Source of the DNA: Rhabditoides inermis
Lineage: Eukaryota; Nematoda; Chromadorea; Rhabditida; Rhabditidae
Reading direction: 5' to 3'
Assembly (NCBI GenBank): GCA_963966185.1
Contig: CAWZYM010000401.1
Span: 531,001-595,000, forward strand
DNA length: 64,000 bases
The notes below the pieces were generated by a model that worked only from the letters and a program-made list of their open reading frames with translations, had not been told where the DNA came from and did not search any database. Every line of letters begins with the position of its first letter. Position 1 is the first letter of the stretch. Positions 16,352-28,187 of this stretch are shown here, piece after piece. Position numbers and translations under genes: made by a program.

Positions 16352-19300
16352 ATATAGACGGGGCGAGCGCTGTAATATGCCATCTGCGTCACATTCGCGA
16401 ATGGCTCATCCTAAGAAAGAGGGAGATGTACAGTTGCGTAGATGCGCTATTATACAAATGCTGATCCGGTATTGTTGTTTGCTTGAATGTGACAGTACAA
16501 GGAATTGGTTGTAGTAGTGAATCACTGTGAGTGAGGAACTATTTCTGAAACTGGATGTGTAGTGTTGCATCTAAATGTGAAATTGGAATATGTTAATGGT
16601 GATTACAATAATAATACTAATAATGATGCAGGACGCTGGTTCGATGGGACGAGTTCCAGAGGGAGCTGGAGAAGACACAACCCGTCAGCAGACTCGAGAC
16701 GCTCGCCCTAAAAAGCACTGTCAGTCGTTTTTACATCTATTTTTTCAATTGTAAGTTGTCTTATGTTTCTTGCGTATGTGTTAATAGTCTGTCCATTTTG
16801 TCGATTCGTGATGTGTAAAGTGTAAACACTTCTTGTAATTAGTATTCACATGATGATGTCTTTTTGCAGGTCGACCTCACCTGTAACGAGCACGTCAGCA
16901 ACTTTGAGTTTGACGTCTTCACCAGGTGCTTCACCATTTTTGATTGTCTTTTCTCGAAACCATAGTTAGTTGAAAACTTTGCGAGAGATGTGTCGTGGTT
17001 GAGATAGTTGGAAGTTCAATAACACTGTTGCTATACTGTCTCGCAGGATGTCCCAGGTTGTTGGTTGAGAGGTTGTACAGGTTGTTGATTGTTTCTCAAT
17101 CGTCCAGGTTGTTCTACCCGTGGAAGACGCTGATCCGCAACTGGCAGCTGCTGACGACGGCGCACCCCGGCTACGTCGCCTTCCTCACCTACGACGAGGT
17201 CAAGAAGAAGCTCGACCAGTACCGCGACAAACCTGGCAGGTACGCATTTCATTTACGTTGTTACGTATTATTACATTATTCTGAATTGACTAGGTCTACG
17301 TGTTGATGTTTCATTGCATTTCTTCCTGCAACGAATGCACTTTTATTTCGTTTCTCAATTTGATTGGTGAACGTGTGCATGATGTTTACATGCATATTAC
17401 TCTGTAATCGTGAAAAGCGTGAGGGGTATTCATTATGCTCTTTTTTCTGCTAGCAGATTTGTAGACGGTTAAATCCGGTATTCTGCTGGTCGACAGCATT
17501 ATTTTTTTGTTTTTTGTTTAGCCGGTTGAATCCGGGGTCCTCCTAGTCGAGAACAAGATAGGGTTCTTGGATTACGACGACGTCAGCAGAGGTAGTTGGG
17601 TTGGGTGGCGTCGGACGTCTTGAATTCTGTTCTTGAGTCCGTAGATGGTGCTGTGACGCCTTCTGGCTACCATGAGAGTGGATTGCCACACCACAGGGGC
17701 TTGGTGAAATTCGCAAGAATGGTTGACTCCGAGGGGGATCGAACCAGCGACCGTGAGATTGAGAGACGAACGCTCTATCCACTGAGCCGCGCCCCCGGCG
17801 GTCATACTATTATAGTCATACTCTTTTCGATACGTTCTCCATTGCAGCTACGTGTTCCGTCTGTCGTGCACTCGGCTCGGTCAGTGGGCGATCGGCTACG
17901 TGGCGCCCGACAAGAAGATCTACCAGACAATACCCCAGAACAAGTCGCTCATCCAAGCACTCCACGAGGGCAGCCGCGAGGGATTGTGAGTAGAGTTTAT
18001 TTTTTTATGTTTTACTGCAAGACGGCGGGTTGTGTTATGAAAGGAAATTGTGAGTTCGAGAATGGTTTTATTAAGTTTTACTGCAACACGGTGGGTTGTG
18101 TCATGAAAGGGAATTGTGCGTCGAGCCGCGTTGTGGTGTGGTCGAGGAGAAAGTGTAACTGATTGTATATTATTGCAAACACATTACGGTAGAGGGGATT
18201 TTTTTCGAACAGAGAGTGTGCGAATCGATTTTCATTTGTTTGAACTGTCGTTGATAGTGTAATTCCTTGATAGTAATTCCTTGATGTACAAATATATCAT
18301 TGAATATTGAATGGCTTAACTTGGTAACATTCGATCAATCAATCAATCATTTATCCAGAATCGCTATATCCTGACTATACAACAAGTGCATACGGTACAC
18401 CACTAGGGCTAAGCGCTGGGAGAAACACAGTTTAGCAACGGGGATGGTAGGGTCGAAGGTCGAAAGTCGATATTTATTAGATCGATATTCAGTCGATAAT
18501 CAGTCGATTTCCTTTCCATAATCCATTAGAATTAGATACCATTATAGACGATAGTGGGGCTCCGGGTGTTCCTTTCCTTCCATTATAATTCACAATAGTA
18601 ACTCCGCGGGCTAGGAAGGCAGCGTTCTCTTGAGCTATTCCCCGCCTTGCTCAAGGGTACTGGGGGAAGATCATTTCGACCCGACCGCGCGATGCGAGAG
18701 AGGAAGAAATAATAATGTGGATGGATAACATTCGATCGCGCAATGGATAACATTCGATCCTGTTGAATAACAGTTGTATCTAGATTGTCTTTCCTAATAT
18801 GTTTTTCCGATTGCAGTTACCTGTACCCGAACGGGCGGGACAAGGACGTGGACCTCTCCAACGCCATCGATCTGCCCCCGGCCGACAAGATTCAAGTCAC
18901 CCCCGAACAGTACCAGGTGCGGTGGGGGAGTAGGGAGCGGTGGAGAAAGAGTGCACACTGTGTTTGGAGGTTTGCTGTTGAATAGGTGTTTTGAAGTGAA
19001 TCGCAGTATGTGCAAATAATTGTGTGGTCAAGTAGAAAGTGTATATGTGTTGTCGTTGTGTGATCAATTATAAAGTGTAACTGTGTTGTGTCGTCAAGTA
19101 GAAAGTGTATATGTGTTGTTGTGGGATCAAAAGTGTAACTGTGTTGTGTGGTCAAGTAGAAAGTGTACCTTCTAATGTTAATTATCTCCCCCAGATCTAC
19201 TGCGAGATGGGGACGACGTTTGAGCTGTGCAAGATCTGCGACGACAACGACAAGAACATCAAGCTGGAGCCGTGCGGGCACCTTCTCTGCCAACCCTGTC

Positions 19301-20629
19301 TCACCAGCTGGCAAGTGCGTGCGGCTAGTCAGGCATTTAAGGATTCAGAATTCGATCATCATACGATCAATCGATCATTTATCCCGAATCGCTATTTCCT
19401 GACTATGCAAGTTACGATTCCGAATCAATCAATCATTTATCCAGAATCGCTTTATCTCCCTTCCTATAGTGCTTATGGTACACCACAATGGCTTGTAAGC
19501 GATGAGAGATCAGAGTTTTGTTCGGAATCGTTATAGCTGTACATGACATTGCAATCACAATGAATGATAGCATGCAGTAGGGTCACGATCTTGGTCATTC
19601 AATTATGAATCGTAGATTGTCTATTCGGCTCATTATGATTATAGATTATCTAGAAATGTTTTATGCAAAGAATATGATGGGCAGAATAGTGTCATTTAGG
19701 AATCGGAGAACGGGGCGACGTGTCCGTTCTGTCGCTACGAGATCAAGGGCACCAACAAGATACTCATCGACTCGTTCCAACCACCCAAGGCCGAGGTGTG
19801 TTGTTGTTGTTTACTTGTGTTTGTTTGTTTTCATTGAAAATTATACGCACTTGTGTTTATCTTTTTTGAAAGGTATGGAATAGCTTTCACTAGTTTCTTA
19901 CGCTCTACGATTTTCTAGTTGTGTTGATCCACAACGCAGCCTCATTCCAGACACCGAAGCGTCAGTCTTCAGTGCCGGCGGTGTGGGAGGGCGGGGCCGT
20001 GCAGACGCAGATGAGCGTGCCGTCGATCGCCCCGCCGCCCGTGCCCACTCGAAAGAGCCCCGGATTCAGCAAGAGCGCAAGCAACAGCGCCAGGTCGGTC
20101 GCGGCTGGTCACGTTTTGGCAAAAAAAATCCTCAGAAAGGTTTTTTGAGACATAATCGTTGATACATGATCTCTCCTTTTATAAGTGTTACGGTAGTTGA
20201 TACATGATCTCTCCTTTATCAGCCTGACAAACATTGTCGGCATGATGAGTGATCGGGTAGCATAGCACAATCGATTGGGGCTTCTTGGCGGGAAGATTGC
20301 GGCGCCTGACTGCTAGTCCTGACGTAGATGTGCACTTCATTCAAAATGTGTATTTTGTTATGTGACTGATCATTGGGTTTGTTAATCTTTCCGAGAAAAT
20401 ATTTCGAGACGGGGCTTGTTAGATTTAAACCAACTCAATCTATTGCAGGAATTCCTTGACGGGCAATTCGATGGCGCGGCACAGCATGGGGCTGGTGCCG
20501 AGTTTGCGGCAACCGTCGCCTCCCGTCGACGCGCCGCCCACCGAAGCGCCGCCCCCACTGCCGCCGCCGTTGATGGCGCGCGCCAAGCTCGCCGAGCCAG
20601 TCTACATGAACGTGACACCGGCCGAGTGA
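14596..20629 (+). CDS. Cbl-family E3 ubiquitin ligase (SLI-1-like), 532 aa
   Basis: Fifteen exons: 14596-14718, 14950-15078, 15320-15412, 15853-15921, 15969-16048, 16090-16140, 16632-16719, 16870-16925, 17108-17239, 17848-17985, 18817-18916, 19195-19314, 19700-19795, 19951-20093 and 20449-20629. Cbl proteins bind phosphotyrosine on activated receptor kinases and ubiquitinate them. The N-terminal TKB region is complete. It has a four-helix bundle (from [11 protein letters not shown], residue ~52), an EF-hand-like part ([13 protein letters not shown], then [16 protein letters not shown]), and a divergent SH2 domain with the phosphate-binding Arg in YVFRLSCTR (~residue 280). The linker keeps both regulatory tyrosines (EQYQIYCEMG). 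The C3HC4 RING runs from CKICDDND to [10 protein letters not shown] (~367-412) and keeps the E2-contact Trp in TSWQ. The C-terminal tail is short and proline-rich, ending [10 protein letters not shown], a possible Grb2-type YxN site. A TTGCAG acceptor lies 1 nt before ATG. Confidence 0.96.
17054..17113 (+). repeat. Tandem triplication of the Cbl exon 9 acceptor
   Basis: CAGGTTGTT, which spans the intron/exon 9 junction at 17105-17113, also occurs at 17054-17062 and 17078-17086. The AGs are 24 and 27 nt apart, both multiples of three, and the reading frame stays open from the first AG. Use of the upstream sites would therefore insert 17 or 9 residues ([17 protein letters not shown]) just before RLFYPWKT. 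Confidence 0.85.
17520..17806 (-). mobile_element. tRNA-derived SINE-like element
   Basis: On the minus strand the element starts near 17800 with a tRNA-like head: A-box-like GGCTCAGTGGATAGAGC, D-arm pairing, then B-box GGTTCGATCCC. The anticodon and T stems do not pair properly, so it is not an intact tRNA gene. The downstream body (about 17575-17670) reappears in the ENPP-like gene at 46480-46562. It lies in Cbl intron 9, opposite to the gene. Confidence 0.75.
17980..18130 (+). repeat. Tandem copies of the Cbl exon 10 donor region
   Basis: The exon 10 end GGGATT followed by GTGAGTAGAG is echoed at about 18047 (GAAATT, GTGAGTTCGAG) and 18113 (GGAATT, GTGCGTCGAG), with spacings of 64 and 66 bp. 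The units share TTTTACTGCAA, then ACGG, then GGGTTGTGT, then ATGAAAGG. Reading through the real donor meets TGA at once, so the extra donors would not extend the protein. Confidence 0.75.
18333..18430. repeat. Dispersed repeat with TTTATCC-GAATCG core
   Basis: The sequence from ATCAATCAATCATTTATCC to CGGTACACCACTAGGGCTAAGCG recurs with small changes at about 19365-19405 and 19420-19505. Its core also occurs in inverted form at 24058-24090 and 59627-59655. It is a short interspersed repeat without coding content and lies in a Cbl intron. Confidence 0.7.
19021..19170 (+). repeat. ~60-bp tandem repeat in Cbl intron 11
   Basis: Units containing GTCAAGTAGAAAGTGTA (three copies, near 19029, 19093 and 19151), alternating with GTGTAACTGTGTTGTGT, lie just before the exon 12 acceptor at 19194. 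They are imperfect tandem copies and do not include the splice site. Confidence 0.75.
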
Positions 20630-21399
20630 GCGGGTGTGCCTGTATCAACCCATCCATCCACCCTCACACTTTCTCGATTGTTTCGCCCTCCACAGCTTTA
20701 CACAGTCTCTCATCCGAGCGTGTCCCTGTCTCCTTTTTCTCTCCGTTTCTCGTTGGTTCTGTCGTTGGTTGTATGTGATGCTTTGTCGTCGTGTATACGC
20801 GGGTGTGATTCTCTCAATGATTCCTGTCACACACACACTCCCCCTCTTTCTTCCTCCCCACTGTTCACACCCGATCGAACCCCGTCTTTTAGGATATCGA
20901 GTTTGCTCGTTGCACTCTGTTTGAGCTCTATCGCTTGCCCTACGCGTCTCTCTCTCTCCTGTGTGCCTAATGATTTTGTATCTTTGTACCGTATTTGGTG
21001 TGGTTTTATCCCCGACGATTTTCATGCGACGATTTCCCATATTGAGCTAGAGATATTTTATGATATTTATATGGTTATAAAAAGTGTTTTGTATTGTGTT
21101 TATATTTATTACTCTAATTTGTACTGATTTTCCACGCGTGTTCTAAGTATCTCTTCAGAGATTCGATCGCATTCATTGATTCCACATCCACGCTCTTGGT
21201 GGATTTAGCGGCATATGGTTGACCAGCGTAAGATTCAAGGCTATGAAAGAATGTGAATTCCCTGCTTCCGCGGAGAGCTGCTTGCGTGCCGACGACCTTC
21301 CGAAACCCAACCGTGGAAAGACTATCGCAAGTAATTCGAATTCGTTTGGAGACGTAACCATGAGGAGAGGCGCCGTAGGCGCGGCGCCGACGCGCGGCG
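20630..21399. other. Cbl 3' flank
   Basis: No exon is seen. A pyrimidine-rich part (20640-20960) is followed by AT-rich sequence to 21125. No perfect AATAAA is present close to the stop. From 21360 to 21410 on the minus strand there is a GC-rich segment (CCTACGGCGCC) that resembles 22010-22060. Confidence 0.4.
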
Positions 21400-21900
21400 C
21401 CGGTAGGAAAATATTTTGATCTTCTTGCAAAATTAAGTGTTACGGTAGGAAAATAACTTGATTTTCTTGCAAACAAAAGTGTTACGGTAGAAGAATAGTT
21501 TGATCTTCTTGCAAACATAAGTGTTACGGTAGGAGAATAATTTGATCTTCTTGCAAACATAAGTGATTCAGTAGGATTATAATTTGATCTTCTTGCAAAA
21601 ATAAGTGTTACGGTAGGAGAATAATTTGATCTTCTTGCAAACATAAGTGATTCAGTAGGATTATAATTTGATCTTCTTGCAAAAATAAGTGTTACGGTAG
21701 GAGAATAATTTGATCTTCTTGCAAACATAAGTATTACGGTAAAAAAATATTTTGATCTACTTGCAAAATTAAGTGTTCCAGTAGGGAAATGATTCGATCT
21801 TTTTGCGAAAATATGTGTTACGGTAGGAAAATAATTTGATCTTCTTGCAAAATTAAGTGTTACGGTAGGAAAATAACTTGATTTTCTTGCAAAAAAAAAT
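21400..21900. repeat. 42-bp minisatellite, about 12 copies
   Basis: Units of the form GTTACGGTAGGAAAATAATT followed by TGATCTTCTTGCAAA-ATAA repeat every 42 bp. Because 42 is divisible by three, the minus strand reads as an open 14-residue repeat (FARRSNYSPTVTL type), but no splice sites or start context support expression. Units alternate between GTTACGG and GATTCAG variants, a higher-order pattern. Confidence 0.9.
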
Positions 21901-22859
21901 GTGTCACGATCCTAATATTAAAAAAACGCCTGACATAACTGACGCTGATGTAGTAACTGACGCTGATTCAGCGCTCTCTAAATACCCGAGGTCGGAGCTA
22001 GCAAATGAGACGCGCCGGCTATAACCAGGTGGAGGAGCGCCGTAGGTGTAACTCCGACTGGTATAGCTAGAGAGAGAGTAAGAAAATATATACATATATA
22101 ATGTAGATCTTACACACGTGTGTAACTCCACAAGAATCAATAGAAAGCAATCAGCGATAAAAACACAAGATCTATTATTTGTTTTTCTATCCTTGTATAC
22201 ATGTGAGGAAGTGCGCGTCAGCAAACCGGAGCGCTAGTCTATCGCTATAAGTTCAGGATATTAGTTGGTGCTACTGTTCGTGATTTAAATTGATTCATGT
22301 TTTGAATTCAACAGTTTAGAGTGGGAAAAACAAGCAAACCAACTCGATATCCAGATCGAGTCCCATTTATGGCGTGTTCGCGTAGCACACACGTTTGCGG
22401 CATGCATCGCTGATTTTCGGAGCACTGCTACCAAGGACTAAGAAACAATTAGACAAACCTCATGATGTTTTGAATTGGACTGTTTAGAGGTGCGACTGCG
22501 TCGAATCTGCCGTCGAATCAAAATTTGTTTATTTCTAAACAAAAACCTTCCATAAAATGCTTCGTTCATAAATCGGGCATTGCGGTGACTAAAAGCGTGC
22601 ATACGTCACCAGTGAGTAAAAAGAGTTGATAAAGGCGATCGGGGACGATTGTGAAAGATGGGAGAAGCTACTCGTGAGTGTACATGTGCCGAGAGACAAT
22701 TCTTCGTGATCAATACGTACATATGTGGCGTGGGAGAGAGATATAGCATTTGAACAAATCAATCACTATGGGTGGACAATGTACAGTGAATAGAGGGAGG
22801 GTAAGTGGCGAATAACGGATGAGAGGGGAGAAGGAGCAGGAGCAGCAGGAGCAGCTCCA
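21901..22859. other. Intergenic region between convergent Cbl and DDI1 genes
   Basis: No exon is seen. A GC-rich segment at about 22010-22060 (minus strand TACGGCGCTCCTCCACCTGG) is similar to 21360-21410 and, more weakly, to 47540-47590. An AATAAA on the minus strand (TTTATT at 22528-22533) could serve the DDI1 transcript. Confidence 0.4.
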
Positions 22860-25800
22860 TCACTGCTCCATGGGGGCGGGGTTGAGGGCTGCCTCCTGTT
22901 CGGCGTAGAGACGCTCCACTGCGATCTGCAGATTGTTGCGCGAGCGCTCCAGCGCCGCCTGCAAGCAGCTCTCTCTCTCTCTCTCTCCCTCTCTTCTCTT
23001 TCTCTCTCTCTCTCTCCTCTATCTTCTCTGTCTCTCTTCCTCCTCTCTCTCTCTCTCTCCTCTCTATCCCTCCCTCACCCCTCTCTCTTCTCTCCCACTC
23101 ACATTGGCCATCTCCTCACTGAATCCGAGCGCGACACACTCGGCCAGCTTGGCAGCGTCCACCGCGAACTTTGCTGAAACAGTGATTGTTAAGGTAAGAT
23201 TCCCCAAAAGTGCTTGCTGCATTTTTTCCGGCGTTAAACTACCAAGATTTTGGTCCTGCTGCTCAGATTGGTGTTATTGCAATGTCATGTACAGCTTCCC
23301 ATCAAATCCAAATATCAAATGGTCGCACTCAATCTATCAATTTCACCTCCCCTCACACAGTACAGTGCTAACAGATGTCAACAGCGCATCTCTCCAACAC
23401 AACCCACTCTCACCACTTTGCAATATCACGCATCCTACTGCGCCGCACAACATTCCTATTAGTGAGTCTGAGTACACTCGTCCCTACCACATTCTTCTCT
23501 CCATCAATCAATCAATTTGCTAGATACATAAGCTCTCGATAGATACTAGATGCATACACTTCCCTTCCGTCTATACTGAATCAGCCACTCACCCTCGGGT
23601 CCACTCGTGGCGCTCTGCTCCTCGAGCCACTTGAGGTGCTCCGCCACCTCGGCGTCCGACAGGAACGGCGTCTCAATGTCGCCAAACTCCAGTCTGCAAT
23701 GCACACGATCAACAACCAGTTTCAGACCAACCACGCAGAGGCTTCTGAATGAGAAACGAAAGTGTGCAACTAAACACTACTACTACCACAGTAAGTCAAA
23801 CAACCGCCAACTCAGAGTAACAGTCACGAACACTGTCGCATTGCAATAACCGTGCGATAGTGACACTCACTTGTTGGTGCGGAGGTTGATGGAGCAACGA
23901 TGGCGCTTGAGGACGTTGAGTCCGATGAGCAGGTCCATCTCGCGGTCCGCCATCACGTCAAACATGCACGAGAACGCGTGGTCGCCCACCGACACGTCGC
24001 CTGCAAACGAGAATACAGCTATGCCGTCATTCCCCATGATCATCAAATAAATAAGTCATATTCAGTTATAACGATTCCGGATAAACACTTAAACTTGAAC
24101 ACTTGAATTTGAACTTATCATCATTCCTGCAACCGCCTTTTTGAAACCATGCGATCAGCTATAGACGCACCAAACAAACCATACCTACCCACTATTCTCA
24201 CACAATAATAATAATACAAACTCACACGCGTGGATCTTTCCCTCGAACGCCTGGTGTCCGCCGACGCCGCGCGCCACTCCAGTGAAGCGGCCGTCGATCA
24301 GACGGTCCAGACTTAAAAAGGAGGACGTCAACATCTCCACTAGACATGTCACACAATTCCATATTCATAACAGCTGCGTGTCAAAACAGACTTACGTTTG
24401 CAAAACAGTTGCGATTGAACAGCTCGTTTAAAGGATTTATCCGGACAATGTAATCTTGCCTGATCTTCAGGTTGGGGTCGCTTTTGTTCTCGTCAATGAA
24501 ACCTTCTTTTAAAATTGTATCAACGTGGAAAAATTGTTTGTAATTTTAACAATTTTTCTGCGCAAACTTCACAACTCGTCTTCATTGAAGAGAACGAAAG
24601 CGACCCCATCCTGAAGATCAGGGAATAATACATTGTCCGGATACATCCTTTAAATTCGAAGTCATACATTTGAAGCAACCAAGCTACACAATGCCATTAT
24701 TACAAGCGTACACAACGGACCCCCGATGCGTTAATGGAAAAAAAGGCGAAAAAAAACGCACCCGCATCGCCGGGCGCATGCGAGGCTCATGATGGAGACC
24801 TGGGCGCCGCTGTCGATGAAAGCCTTGAGGGGCACGCCGTTGATGCTCACGTTCACGTACAGCATGTGCACCTGGATGTAGTTCTCCGGCGACTCTTCCA
24901 TCGCCTAAAATACCGTATAACTTCATGTTTGTACTTGACGTTTATGCGATCCTAAATGAACCATTGACTTTGATTTGACCGTAAAAAAATACAGTGGCAT
25001 CCCCGTTCAAAACCAGGGAGTGCGACAAAGACGCGCGTTTTGCAAGACAAACATGGTCAACAACCAAACAAGTCAACAACGCACGTTCATGTAGTTGCGA
25101 TCAATGTTGTTCTGTTCGATCTGTTGCTGGATGAGGCGCTGGCCCTCCTCCGATGTGCCGTCCGCCATGAGCTGCTGCTTCCGTAGCTGCTCCTTCTCAA
25201 ACACCTTCCACGCCGCCAGGAAACCCTCTGCAAAGATAAAGTCAACAGTTTCATTCAGAATCTCTATACACAATGACAATCCAATGGTTTGATTCGCTAT
25301 GAAGCTGGACCCCCTGCAAAAATAGTGGTCATGCCATGGAAATGACACGATATATTGCAGTGTGTTTATTTCCACTGTAAGGGAGAACCAATAACGATAA
25401 AAGGCAATTATGAAAATTGTAATACACGTGCTCATCATGTTTTGAGAACGCGTAAATAAAAGGCATACTCCCACAGCAGGTTGCAGGTAAAAATGGTCAA
25501 ATCAACAGGGTACCCAGTAAGCATGCAACTGTTAGATGTGACAATATACAATATCGGGAATCCATAGAACATCCGTCATTCCAGAACGGTATGGATACAT
25601 CGTCAACTCACCCCAGTCGTTGGGGTCCTTGTTGTAGGCGTCAAACAGCGGGCGGGCGGCTGTGAACATGCGAGCCTTGGTCGCCTACAAGCACATCACA
25701 AATAAAATCGAATTTATCTACCCGAAAACTGTAAACGATATTTTGGAGAACATAACGAGAGCGTAGTCTTCAGCTACAATGACATAGTCGAAGTGCACAT

Positions 25801-27064
25801 TGTAAACACTGCTAGCACCCTCTTTTCATGTCGCTGCTGCGTGAGATTACACGTCCAATGTCGGACATAGTTTCCACCCCGACCGCACAGAACTTGTGCA
25901 ACAATTTGAGCAGCAGTGTAACAGTTCCAACCGTCTTTGCAACTGACCACTCATCTTTGCAACTAACCACTCAAGCGAATCTGGACGAATATTTGACTAA
26001 TTTGAATTGTACACTCACCGGGTCTGCCATGCTTTGCCAGGCGCGGCGGGCGGCGGCCAGCGACGCAGACTCCTGTTGCGATATCGCGCTAGACGCGCCG
26101 TTCGACCCGTTTCCGCTAGGAACCTGCAACACAACGTATATCGTAGCACAAACAAACAATGAGGGTTTTTCAAAGTAGATAGGAGCACAGATAGTAGAAC
26201 ATAATAGCTAGACACATGATGGAATCCTGTTTCGACCCTTTAATCTGCAAACAAGCTAAGCTATCCCGCATCTAACGACACATCAAAACCATTCCGCACG
26301 AATTACAGTGTTCAGTTGGTAGCGCCATCTCACTAACAACATACAATGCATATTGAGATGACATGAGTGTAAATTTGCACATAGAGTTCAATGGGGCCAA
26401 GCAAACGAAACACACCTTGATTGCCTTGAGGATGTTAGCGAGCTGAGCCTGCATCTCCGCGTTTGACAACTTCGTCTTGGAGCCAGACCACGCCGCTGCC
26501 GATGACGACGACGACGCGCCGCCAGACTTCTTGATCATGCCGGAGCCCATCATCTACACAAAGATCGTGAAACAATGATGATAATAATAATAATAACAAC
26601 AAACAACAACAAACAACAACACCAGCCCACCCACCTTGGACAGGGCGGCTTGCGCGGCGGCCTTGGTGCTCTCGTCGCGGTGCATGTACATGACCTTGTC
26701 GTTGTTGGCAAGCCCGACGTCGGCCACCGTCTTGTCCAAATCCTTGGCGCCTGTCGCGACAATGCTGCCCGCCTTCAAGATAAAGTCAGTCTATTCAAAA
26801 CCCAATCGCCTTTCAAATCGCGCCCAGGAAAACTTCCCGAACACTTCAGAATGCCTTGCTATCCCATCGAAACACTGCCTTTCCAATCACCCCAGCAAAT
26901 TTCCACAAGCGCACCTTGAGCAGGCAGACATTGTCGAGTGTGTGGGTGGGCTTGCCGAACTCGATGATGAGGACGGTGAGGAAGTCCTCGAGGCGCGTGT
27001 CCGACGCCACCGGGATCTGGCTAGTGGTGGCGCCGTTCGACACCGTCAACTGCAGCTCCGCCAT
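22860..27064 (-). CDS. DDI1: DDI1-type UBL-retropepsin-UBA protein, 458 aa
   Basis: Twelve exons on the minus strand: 27064-26915, 26772-26635, 26553-26416, 26123-26019, 25684-25612, 25227-25085, 24904-24762, 24311-24226, 24000-23871, 23693-23593, 23173-23103 and 22958-22860. DDI1/2 proteins are proteasomal shuttle factors with an aspartic protease fold. The order is a ubiquitin-like N-terminus ([11 protein letters not shown], ~1-96), a Ser/Ala linker, a helical domain ([15 protein letters not shown], then [15 protein letters not shown]), a retropepsin-like domain with the catalytic motif [13 protein letters not shown] (Asp ~280) and [19 protein letters not shown], and a C-terminal UBA-like segment ([13 protein letters not shown], then [11 protein letters not shown]). 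The catalytic Asp is intact. GTGTAG directly precedes ATG, suggesting trans-splicing. Intron 7 holds a foldback element, and intron 11 a purine tract right after its donor. Confidence 0.95.
24428..24653. mobile_element. Foldback element with TTAAAGGAT ends (226 bp)
   Basis: The left arm, 24428-24503 (TTAAAGGATTTATCCGGACA onward), is inverted at 24581-24653, with about 75 bp between. Both ends are TTAA. It lies in DDI1 intron 7 and has no coding content. The terminus TTAAAGG is shared with elements at 33535, 38918 and 62531. Confidence 0.8.
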
Positions 27065-27977
27065 CTACACACAGTGGATTAGGCGAGTATTATATTTGTA
27101 AAAACCAATTACTGTATTACTGTATTACATAATACATAAAAGTGATCCAATGAAAGACAGCTCAAGGATACGATCACTATTATGTTTTGTTTTTCATAAC
27201 GCGGATATAAAATTCTGAAAGCATAGGAAATATGTGCACATATGAACGATAGAAAGACATCAGGCATTGAAAAGAAACGTTAGATATTACACGGTTTACG
27301 CAACCGATGGGCACATTCTCGCATAAAAAGTGAAACGTTTGAAATAACCATTTATTAAAAGTCAACATATGGTCAACACTCAACACAAACACCTGCTTAT
27401 TACCAATAAACGTAAACGAGTACACAGAGAAACAGAGAAAGAGACACGAGCGCTCGGAATAGTTCGTCGTAGAGAGAAGTTTGAAGAAATGTAAAACAAC
27501 GTCACACATTGAGGATGGTAGTGGTATAATAGAGAGAGGGGGGTGAGTACGAATCACAATAACTACCGGACAAATATATGCGGGCATATAGGGTAGACAG
27601 GAGAGAGTAGAGCTGAGAGAGATAAAGAGAAAAAGGAATCGCCGTGTCCGTCAGTCCGTAACAAAACACAACTCAACAACTCCTAACAACGAATAAAACA
27701 GGAGGGAAAGGGAGGTAACACGCCACGTCACAAAAATAATGAAAAATGAAATCAAAACATTCAATACTTGCGGGATAAACATGCGGATATAGACTCGATG
27801 AGCAAAGACATTATATGCTGAGATTATGACAAATGGCTGGAGGAAGGGAGGGGGAGAAGGAGGGACGCGCAGCAAACATCCAAGAACATGTGGTATGAAC
27901 AGGGAGGGACGCGCATACCAGCAAATACCTGCTCATGTGGTATAAAACAGAGATAGAGGTGCGCATACCAGACCGTG
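27065..27977 (-). other. Gap between ILRUN and DDI1 with dispersed repeat
   Basis: No exon is seen. A segment at about 27180-27300 (GTTTTTCATAACG-GGATAT, then GATAGAAAGACATCAG-CATT) recurs at about 29370-29480 inside ILRUN intron 4. A minus-strand AATAAA (TTTATT near 27350) may end the ILRUN transcript. The same-strand 0.9-kb spacing does not by itself show an operon. Confidence 0.5.
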
Positions 27978-28147
27978 TCAGAAGCGGTGCATCTCCTCGT
28001 GGAAGGGCGGGGTGCAGGGTGTGCAGGGAGGGCCCTCAGTGCCTGCGCCGCCCCCGTCTCGTCGAATCGCCAGCGGAGCGGAGCGCACCAGCGACGACAG
28101 CTGCGCAGACAGGTCCTGCAGATCCAGAAATAGAGAGAGGGAGAGAG

Positions 28148-28187
<40 letters not shown>

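Noticed and set aside
17725..17800. Minus-strand tRNA gene
   Set aside because: A- and B-box sequences are present, but the anticodon and T stems do not pair and a SINE-like body follows; called a tRNA-derived repeat.
21114..21728. 204-codon minus-strand frame with 14-residue repeats
   Set aside because: It follows from a 42-bp minisatellite period. No splice sites, start context or composition support expression.
27065..27977. ILRUN-DDI1 operon
   Set aside because: Same strand and 0.9-kb spacing are compatible, but the gap holds a repeat and a possible poly(A) signal; sequence alone does not show polycistronic transcription.
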